DNA of 10,668 bases from Caulobacteraceae bacterium (GTDB lineage Bacteria; Pseudomonadota; Alphaproteobacteria; Caulobacterales; Caulobacteraceae): contig JANXWN010000106.1 of NCBI GenBank assembly GCA_025351125.1, forward strand, positions 1 to 10,668. Direction: 5' to 3'. A model generated the notes under the pieces. The model saw only the letters and a program-made list of their open reading frames with translations, was not told the DNA's origin and did not search any database. Below are positions 5,695 to 10,668 of the stretch, piece after piece; the first letter of the stretch is position 1; every line of letters begins with the position of its first letter. The translations under genes were made by a program, and so were the position numbers.

Positions 5695-8568
5695 ATGACC
5701 AAGAAAATTCTGCTGATGACCTGTGCTCTGGGAGCGCTCGGTCTCACCGGCCAGGCCGCGTATGCCGCGGAAGCCAGTTCGGGCACCGCGATCGGCGAAG
5801 TGGTGGTCACCGCTGAACGTCGAGAAACTAGTCTGCAAAGTACGCCGATAGCCGTGTCGGCTTTTTCCGGCGCGGCGTTGACCGCGCGAAAGTTGGACGG
5901 TGGCCAGAACCTCGTCTTGCAGGTTCCCAACTCCAATTACACCCGCTCTAACTTCGGTGGGTTCAACCTTAAAATCCGCGGTGTCGGCGTTGACGTCATC
6001 ACCTTTGGCGGTACGTCTGGTGTCAGCATTAACGAAAACGAATTGCCAGTCTCCGACAGCAACTTCGCGAACTCCGAATTCTTTGACGCACAGCGTGTGG
6101 AAGTGCTGCGCGGCCCGCAGGGCACGCTCTATGGGCGTAACGCGGTCGGCGGCGCGGTTAACATCATTACCAACCAACCCAGTGACACGTTTGGTGGCTT
6201 TGCGACGGTGTCCTACGGCAACTTCAAAGCCATCAAGGTCAGCGGCGCCGTCAATATCCCGCTCGGTGAAGCGCTCGCCCTGCGCGTCGCCGGTATCCGA
6301 CTCGTACAGGACGGTTTCGGCAACAACATCCACCTCAATCAGCGCGTTGACGGTCGCGATCTGGGCGCCATTCGTGCGACCTTGCGCTTTAAACCGAGCG
6401 ATCGGTTCGAAGCCACGTTGATGTTCGAACATTACGGTGAAGACGATAACCGCAATCGGGTCGGCAAACAGCTTTGCATCAAAGATCCGGGCCCGACCAG
6501 CGTCGGCGGCGTGCCTATCGCACCTGCGGGCGGTCCGATCGCATCCAACTATGCGTCTTATTTGAACCAGGGTTGTATACCGGGTTCGCTCTATCAGGAT
6601 GCCGCCTATGGCAGTGTCAATTCGCTGGGGACGTCGTTCTCGTTGGCAAACTTTCTTGGATTGAATAACGGCACGGATGTTTTTGCCAACCACCCGCTGC
6701 AAAATCACAATCTGCACGACATCGAGTCGGTGATTCAACCGACGTTTACTTCGCAAGAAGACCTTGTCGAGTTAAAAATGAAATATCATATCACCGATAA
6801 TTTGACGTTGCAGTCAATCACCGGTTTTAACCAAGCTCACGGCACCTCAGAGGAAGATTACAACCGCCTCGTTCCACTCATTCCCTACACGCCGGTAGCG
6901 ACCACACTATTTGGTCCTCTTCCGTTGTTCGCCTTCCCCAACGGGGTCGTGCCAGATAAGCAAGTGGGGGACAGCAATCTTTATGCAGCGTTCGACTATG
7001 GCACGGCGCAGGCAAAAGAGTACACCCAAGAAATTCGGCTGTCTTCCTCGTTTAAAGGACCGTTTAATTTTTCGATTGGTGGATTTTACTCTGAGCACAC
7101 GACTCTCCCAAATTCGGGTAACTACTACGTCATGAGTAACGTGTTGACCGGTGCTGCCTACCTCAGTAACCGGGCTGGCGGCGCCTTAAGCGGCGGACAG
7201 CAAATTCATGTCGACACGATCAACAGAATACCAGATGGCAGCGGTCATAACTATTATGACGCTCGCAACGGCGGCCAGAGCCTTAAGTCGACGGCGGTGT
7301 TCGGGGAGGTCTACGTTGAGTTCACCCCAGAGTTGAAACTGACGTTGGGTGGACGGTACACCGAGGACAAACTTCACAACGTCAACTATCCGATCGGACT
7401 GTTGGTTGGAGCCAACGCCAACGATCCTCTTTTCGCAAACACGAGCAGCAATCCATTCCTTCCGAATGGCGGCGGCGGCGGTTTCCCATCTTCGTCGTGC
7501 ACCGCAGCTGATGCTGCCTCAAATACGCCCTGCCTGCTTGACCAGAACGTAAAATATAAAGAGTTCACTGGTCGGGCGAACCTTGATTGGACACCACACT
7601 TGTCGTTCACCGACAAAACCCTCGTCTACATCAGCTACTCGCGGGGTTACAAAGGTGGCGGGTTCAATACGCCGTGCCAGCTTTCGCTGGGTGGGACCGG
7701 TGGATGTCCCTATCCGATTGCTTTCGCTCCGGAGTTTATCAACGCCTATGAAGCCGGCACCAAAAATACCCTGGCCGGCGGTACGTTGCAGTTGAACCTT
7801 ACGGGGTTCTACTATGACTATAAGGGTTATCAGATATCGACGATCGTGGCAAAGTCCTCGGTTAACGAAAATATCAATACTAAAATCTATGGTCTTGAAT
7901 TCGAGAGCATCTTTTCGCCGGTGCACAACCTCGCATTTAACGCCAATGTCGGCTTTCTGCACACGCGCATCGACAATGGTCAGTCGTCTGTCGACCAGAT
8001 GGACCTCACGGCGGGTAACCCCAACTTCACGCTTATTCACGATGTCGGAGCCGCGAACTGCCTAGCCCCGACGGCGGCGGTTGCCGGATATATCGCACTG
8101 GGTTTTCCCGCTTATGGTTTGCCGGGGCTGTGCGACCCGTCCACGGCGGCCGCGAAGGGCTTTGGCATCACGTCAAATCCCAATCGGTTCGGTATCGCCA
8201 AGAACATTGGCGGCAACAAGATGCCGAACTCGCCTGATTTCACTGTAACGCTGGGCGCACAGTACACGTTAGATCTGGCCAACGAATGGAGGGCGACGCC
8301 ACGGGTCGATTTCTACTGGCAGGACAAGAGCTACGCCCGCATTTACAACGCGGTGAACGACCTTCTGCAAGCCTATCACAATGTGAATGCGACCTTGACC
8401 TTCGCCAATGCCCCAATGGGGATCGACGTGCAGTTTTGGGTGAAGAACGCCTTCAACGCGCAGCCTCTGACCGGCGTCTATCTTACCAATGATGGGTCGG
8501 GCCTATTTCAGAATGTGTTCACGCTTGAGCCCCGCACCTTCGGCGCCCAGCTTACCAAAAAATTCTAA
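5695..8568 (+). CDS. TonB-dependent outer-membrane receptor, copy B
   Basis: Paralogue of the receptor at 2165-5038 and also 957 residues, reached through several compensating insertions and deletions. The start is ATG 5695 behind GGGGAGGA (5684-5691). The in-frame ATG at 5674 is rejected because copy A has TTC there and the extra residues would spoil the signal peptide. Signal peptide 1-24 (cleavage after AYA), TonB box EVVVTA, plug signature RVEVLRGPQGTLYGRNAVGG at 134-153, barrel to the terminal LTKKF. C261/C294 and later cysteine pairs are kept. The plug and strands are strongly conserved with copy A. Differences cluster in presumed surface loops, for example about 399-416, 480-500 and 580-615, and near the last cysteine pair, where the loop contains a Gly-run. 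Upstream lie an orphan glycine riboswitch and a gcvT fragment; downstream a terminator and the functional gcv riboswitch. The ligand is unknown and may differ from that of copy A. Confidence 0.95.
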   Translation: MTKKILLMTCALGALGLTGQAAYAAEASSGTAIGEVVVTAERRETSLQSTPIAVSAFSGAALTARKLDGGQNLVLQVPNSNYTRSNFGGFNLKIRGVGVDVITFGGTSGVSINENELPVSDSNFANSEFFDAQRVEVLRGPQGTLYGRNAVGGAVNIITNQPSDTFGGFATVSYGNFKAIKVSGAVNIPLGEALALRVAGIRLVQDGFGNNIHLNQRVDGRDLGAIRATLRFKPSDRFEATLMFEHYGEDDNRNRVGKQLCIKDPGPTSVGGVPIAPAGGPIASNYASYLNQGCIPGSLYQDAAYGSVNSLGTSFSLANFLGLNNGTDVFANHPLQNHNLHDIESVIQPTFTSQEDLVELKMKYHITDNLTLQSITGFNQAHGTSEEDYNRLVPLIPYTPVATTLFGPLPLFAFPNGVVPDKQVGDSNLYAAFDYGTAQAKEYTQEIRLSSSFKGPFNFSIGGFYSEHTTLPNSGNYYVMSNVLTGAAYLSNRAGGALSGGQQIHVDTINRIPDGSGHNYYDARNGGQSLKSTAVFGEVYVEFTPELKLTLGGRYTEDKLHNVNYPIGLLVGANANDPLFANTSSNPFLPNGGGGGFPSSSCTAADAASNTPCLLDQNVKYKEFTGRANLDWTPHLSFTDKTLVYISYSRGYKGGGFNTPCQLSLGGTGGCPYPIAFAPEFINAYEAGTKNTLAGGTLQLNLTGFYYDYKGYQISTIVAKSSVNENINTKIYGLEFESIFSPVHNLAFNANVGFLHTRIDNGQSSVDQMDLTAGNPNFTLIHDVGAANCLAPTAAVAGYIALGFPAYGLPGLCDPSTAAAKGFGITSNPNRFGIAKNIGGNKMPNSPDFTVTLGAQYTLDLANEWRATPRVDFYWQDKSYARIYNAVNDLLQAYHNVNATLTFANAPMGIDVQFWVKNAFNAQPLTGVYLTNDGSGLFQNVFTLEPRTFGAQLTKKF

Positions 8569-8593
8569 GATCTTCCTCGGATCAAAATCTATC

Positions 8594-8628
8594 AACGGCG
8601 GGACCCTCCGGTCCCGCCGTTTCTTTTT
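8594..8628 (+). terminator. Intrinsic terminator after TBDR B
   Basis: A perfect twelve-base-pair stem (AACGGCGGGACC 8594-8605 with GGTCCCGCCGTT 8610-8621) with a CTCC loop is followed by TTCTTTTT. It separates the receptor transcript from the gcv operon, so gcvT needs its own promoter between here and the riboswitch. Confidence 0.9.
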
Positions 8629-8646
8629 GGCGACATAGGCCCCGCC

Positions 8647-8675
8647 TTGACTCTCTCGCCTCCCTCCCGCACTGA
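8647..8675 (+). promoter_or_regulatory. Candidate promoter of the gcv operon
   Basis: TTGACT at 8647-8652 is a near-consensus -35. A 17-base spacer leads to CACTGA at 8670-8675, a poor -10. Transcription would begin about 8682, just before the first riboswitch stem at 8688, which is where a leader start is expected. The whole stretch lies in a 67-base block identical in both duplication units (5080-5146 and 8610-8676). Confidence 0.4.
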
Positions 8676-8687
8676 ACCCTCAGCTCT

Positions 8688-8882
8688 CGCGGGAGAGATC
8701 GGGCCTCGATTCGTAACGGGCCCGGAGCCGAAGGCGCAACCGCCCCGGAAACGCTCAGGCAAACGGACCGCGACGAACTGACGAACGCTGGAAAGAGACG
8801 CACGGCCCGTGAGCGGGAATGTGGCTCGCCGAAGGAGCAAGGGTGATTTTCGCCCGAAATCTCTCAGGCCCAAAGGACAGCG
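8688..8882 (+). promoter_or_regulatory. Tandem glycine riboswitch (gcvT element)
   Basis: Two consecutive glycine aptamers in the leader of gcvT. Aptamer 1: P1 CGCGG 8688-8692 pairs with CCGCG 8768-8772, enclosing GGGAGAG, GCCGAAGGCGCAA, GCTCAGGCAAA and GGACCG. Aptamer 2: P1 CGCT 8786-8789 pairs with AGCG 8879-8882, enclosing GGAAAGAG, CGCCGAAGGAGCAA, CTCTCAGGC and AAAGGACAG. These are the conserved elements of the known glycine riboswitch class, which in most bacteria turns on glycine cleavage when glycine is plentiful. The linker is about 13 bases. It stands directly before gcvT-gcvH-gcvPA, the expected partners. A degenerated duplicate lies at 5158-5352. Confidence 0.95.
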
Positions 8883-8898
8883 GGGGCGTGCGATGACC

Positions 8899-8935
8899 GG
8901 CGGGCCTGTCCGCCGTCGCGCGTCTGTCGGCGGAG
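8899..8935 (+). promoter_or_regulatory. Putative riboswitch expression platform with competing hairpins
   Basis: Three segments can pair in two exclusive ways. GGCGG (8899-8903) pairs with CCGCC (8910-8914), or CCGCCG (8910-8915) pairs with CGGCGG (8928-8933). The second hairpin buries the first two bases of GGAG (8932-8935), the only Shine-Dalgarno-like sequence before the GTG start of gcvT. No T-run follows, so control would be at translation rather than termination. Pairings are read directly; the switching role is inferred. Confidence 0.45.
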
Positions 8936-8948
8936 CGGTTCTATCCTT

Positions 8949-10115
8949 GTGTTTGATGACGTCCTCAAAGCCACACCGCTGACCGCGGCGCACCGCGCAC
9001 TCGGTGGACGGATGACGCCGTTCGGCGGTTACGACATGCCGGTGCAATACCCGCTAGGGATTCTGAAGGAACACCTATGGACGCGTGATCACGCCGGGCT
9101 GTTCGACGTCTCGCATATGGGTCCCGCCTGGCTGGATCTGGTCGATAAAAGCGGTGACGGCGACGCCGATCATCGCGCCGTCGCCGCCCTCGTCGAACCC
9201 CTGGTGAGCGGCGATATCGTCGGTCTGAAACCGGGTCAATTGCGCTATACGCTGTTGTTGAACCAAGCGGGCGGTATTTGCGACGATCTCGTAATCGGCC
9301 GCCCGGCGGCGCGCGATCAGCAAGGCCGTCTGTATATCGTCGTCAACGCCGGAACAAAGGACGGCGATTTTGCCCTCATCGCCGCCAGCGCCGGCGACCG
9401 CGCCCGCCTGAAGCGAGCCGACGATCACGCCTTGATGGCGCTGCAGGGCCCCGCCGCCGCCGACACGCTGGAGGCGGTTTGGCCGGGCATTTGCGCGATG
9501 GCCTTCATGACCTTTGCGACGCGCGATCTTGCCGGTCATAACGTCACCGTCGCGCGTTGCGGCTACACCGGCGAAGACGGGTTCGAGATTTTGGCGCCGG
9601 CGCAAATGGGTGAATTGCTGTGGAACCGTCTGCTGGCCGACCCACGTGTACAGCCGGTCGGCCTCGGCGCCCGCGACTCCTTGCGGCTGGAGGCAGGCCT
9701 GCCGCTCTACGGTCACGACATCGATGCAACCACCTCGCCGTACGAAGCGGGCCTCGCCTTCGCGGTGTCGAAACGTCGGCTAAAATCGGCCGATTTTCCC
9801 GGCGCGGTGCGACTGACCGGCGAGCAATCAGGCCGTTTGACCCGCGTGCGGGTTGGTCTGCGAGGCCTCGCGGGCGCGCCGGCGCGTGAGGGCGCGGCGA
9901 TCACCGATGGCGCCGGTGAGGCCATCGGCGTCGTCACCAGCGGCGGGTTTTCGCCGACGATCGGGGGCCCTATCGCGATGGGTTACGTCCCACCGATGTT
10001 TAGCGCGGTCGGAACTCGCCTTTGCCTCATCGTTCGCGGAAAGAGCCAGCCTGCCGAGGTTGTCGCCCTGCCATTTGTTCCGCACCGTTATGTACGCCAA
10101 CCCGCTAAGTTCTGA
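8949..10115 (+). CDS. gcvT: Aminomethyltransferase, glycine cleavage system T-protein
   Basis: GcvT takes the aminomethyl group from lipoyl-H-protein to tetrahydrofolate, releasing ammonia and giving 5,10-methylene-THF in the cytoplasm. The 388-residue length is normal for alphaproteobacterial members. Motifs: [10 protein letters not shown] (26-35), [10 protein letters not shown] (49-58), the folate-site GGICDDLV with the Asp pair D112-D113, [19 protein letters not shown] in the mid-domain, [19 protein letters not shown], and the C-terminal barrel motif VTSGGFSP with IAMGYV. The start is GTG at 8949: no earlier in-frame start exists close by and the next ATG (residue 22) would cut into the folate domain. 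GGAG lies 13 bases upstream. The gene sits behind a tandem glycine riboswitch, and its stop overlaps the ribosome site of gcvH, ten bases before that start. Its codons 34-78 also survive as a relic at 5398-5526. Confidence 0.96.
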   Translation: MFDDVLKATPLTAAHRALGGRMTPFGGYDMPVQYPLGILKEHLWTRDHAGLFDVSHMGPAWLDLVDKSGDGDADHRAVAALVEPLVSGDIVGLKPGQLRYTLLLNQAGGICDDLVIGRPAARDQQGRLYIVVNAGTKDGDFALIAASAGDRARLKRADDHALMALQGPAAADTLEAVWPGICAMAFMTFATRDLAGHNVTVARCGYTGEDGFEILAPAQMGELLWNRLLADPRVQPVGLGARDSLRLEAGLPLYGHDIDATTSPYEAGLAFAVSKRRLKSADFPGAVRLTGEQSGRLTRVRVGLRGLAGAPAREGAAITDGAGEAIGVVTSGGFSPTIGGPIAMGYVPPMFSAVGTRLCLIVRGKSQPAEVVALPFVPHRYVRQPAKF

Positions 10116-10128
10116 AGGATCAGCCATG
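10114..10128 (+). promoter_or_regulatory. Ribosome binding site of gcvH overlapping the gcvT stop
   Basis: GAAGGA at 10114-10119 includes the last two bases of the gcvT TGA and lies six bases before the gcvH ATG at 10126. This arrangement suits translational coupling of T and H proteins. Confidence 0.75.
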
Positions 10129-10491
10129 CGTTTTTCAAAAGACCACGAGTGGGTCGAGCTTGCCGACGATATCGCCACCATCGGCATCACCGCCTATGCC
10201 GCGCAACAATTGGGCGATGTGGTGTTCGTCGAATTGCCCGCCGTCGGCAAAACGGTGACGGCCGGTGAAGAGATGGCGGTCGTCGAAAGCGTCAAGGCCG
10301 CCTCCGACGTTTTTGCGCCGATTTCGGGCATCGTCACCCATGCCAACGACGCGCTGTCCGACAACCCACAAACCGTCAACGACGCCCCGGAACACGCCGG
10401 GTGGTTCGTCAAGGTCCAGGTTTCCGACCCCCGGCAGGTCGAAGTCATGATGGATCGCGCGGCTTATGAAGCGTATTTGGCGACGCTGTGA
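10126..10491 (+). CDS. gcvH: Glycine cleavage system H-protein (lipoyl carrier)
   Basis: Small cytoplasmic carrier of 121 residues. Its lipoyl arm receives the aminomethyl group from the P-protein, passes it to GcvT and is reoxidised by dihydrolipoamide dehydrogenase. The signature is present: SKDHEWVEL at the N-terminus, [18 protein letters not shown], then the lipoylation site [11 protein letters not shown] with Lys57, followed by PISGIV and the C-terminal GWFVKVQ. Length and motif spacing are those of a normal full-length H-protein. It lies ten bases after gcvT with a strong GAAGGA ribosome site, so both are surely co-transcribed under the riboswitch. A 103-base gap follows before gcvPA. 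Confidence 0.97.
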   Translation: MRFSKDHEWVELADDIATIGITAYAAQQLGDVVFVELPAVGKTVTAGEEMAVVESVKAASDVFAPISGIVTHANDALSDNPQTVNDAPEHAGWFVKVQVSDPRQVEVMMDRAAYEAYLATL

Positions 10492-10594
10492 TGGGCGTTT
10501 TCATTCCCATCTCCCGCCGCGCGGAATGACTGTCTCGGCGACTTCGCGTGCAGACGGCTGTTTGCATGATCTTTCCAATATCTGAGAACTAAAC
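10492..10594 (+). other. Intergenic gap between gcvH and gcvPA
   Basis: No open frame and no hairpin followed by a T-run is seen, so read-through from gcvT-gcvH into gcvPA is likely. A weak TGAGAA (10583-10588) is the only ribosome-site candidate for gcvPA. A separate internal promoter cannot be excluded. Confidence 0.4.
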
Positions 10595-10668
10595 ATGCGA
10601 TATCTTCCCCTCTCACAGTCTGATCGCGCCGCCATGCTGGGCGTCATCGGGGCCGCGACGATCGGCGG
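10595..10668 (+). CDS. gcvPA: Glycine dehydrogenase (decarboxylating) subunit 1, N-terminus (partial)
   Basis: Starts at ATG 10595 and runs off the window after 24 codons. The peptide begins MRYLPLSQSDRAAMLGVIG, the typical start of the alpha half of split P-proteins: the MRYLPL opening, then a short helix ending in an IG motif. GcvPA with GcvPB forms the PLP enzyme that decarboxylates glycine and loads the H-protein, so the operon order T-H-PA fits. Only the first few percent is visible, so catalytic parts (in PB in this arrangement) and gene integrity cannot be judged. Confidence 0.88.
   Translation, partial: MRYLPLSQSDRAAMLGVIGAATIG

Larger units (their letters stand above)
5527..9181 (+). 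repeat. Tandem duplication, second unit (TBDR B - terminator - riboswitch - start of gcvT)
   Basis: Second member of the direct repeat pair with 1997-5526. It begins at the receptor leader (GGAGCAACAC near 5528-5537, matching 1999-2008) and homology to the first unit ends about 9181 inside gcvT. It contains the complete riboswitch, expression platform and gcvT start that the first unit has lost. Confidence 0.9.

Noticed and set aside
5470..6756. Long reverse-strand open frame (428 codons) across the TBDR B start
   Set aside because: It is antisense to a clear receptor gene, is rich in Arg/Val/Asp typical of GC-rich antisense frames, shows no family motif and has no ribosome site. A similar antisense frame exists opposite copy A because the DNA is duplicated.
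1..10668. CRISPR arrays, tRNA or rRNA genes, insertion sequences, phage or defence genes
   Set aside because: No short spaced repeats, cloverleaf-like segments, transposase motifs or terminal inverted repeats were seen. The only repeat is the 3.5-kb duplication.

Overview
The window looks like the chromosome of an alphaproteobacterium. Three things point this way: several large TonB-dependent outer-membrane receptors (TBDRs), a glycine-cleavage operon in the order gcvT-gcvH-gcvPA (the split P-protein form, as in Caulobacterales and Sphingomonadales), and GC-rich codon use. The genus cannot be named from the sequence. All recognisable genes are on the + strand.

Layout: 1-103 is the C-terminal end of a probable TBDR. 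203-1873 is a major-facilitator transporter of the metabolite:H+ symporter type with an unusually long periplasmic loop. 2165-5038 is a complete TBDR (copy A), followed by an intrinsic terminator, a decayed tandem glycine riboswitch and a short fragment of gcvT. 5695-8568 is a second complete TBDR (copy B), followed by a matching terminator, an intact-looking tandem glycine riboswitch and the gcv genes: gcvT 8949-10115, gcvH 10126-10491 and the first 24 codons of gcvPA from 10595.

The main discovery is that about 1997-9181 is an old direct tandem duplication with a constant offset of 3530 bases over most of its length. The unit was [TBDR leader - TBDR - terminator - glycine riboswitch - 5' part of gcvT]. 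The join lies near 5526, where gcvT-like sequence runs straight into the TBDR leader. The first unit therefore carries an orphan riboswitch and a headless gcvT remnant, now just upstream of TBDR B. The orphan riboswitch has changes at conserved core positions in both aptamers, while the copy before the real gcvT looks intact. Both receptor genes stay open at 957 codons each. They have diverged mainly in predicted extracellular loops, yet the terminator/promoter/aptamer-1 stretch between them and the gcv DNA is about 95% identical.

Functionally, the gcv genes encode T, H and P proteins of the glycine cleavage system. They are probably switched on by glycine through the tandem riboswitch, with a plausible translational platform of competing hairpins at 8899-8935. 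The receptors and the MFS symporter look like an outer- plus inner-membrane uptake set for an unidentified substrate. A link to glycine metabolism is suggested only by position. All identity figures are hand estimates.
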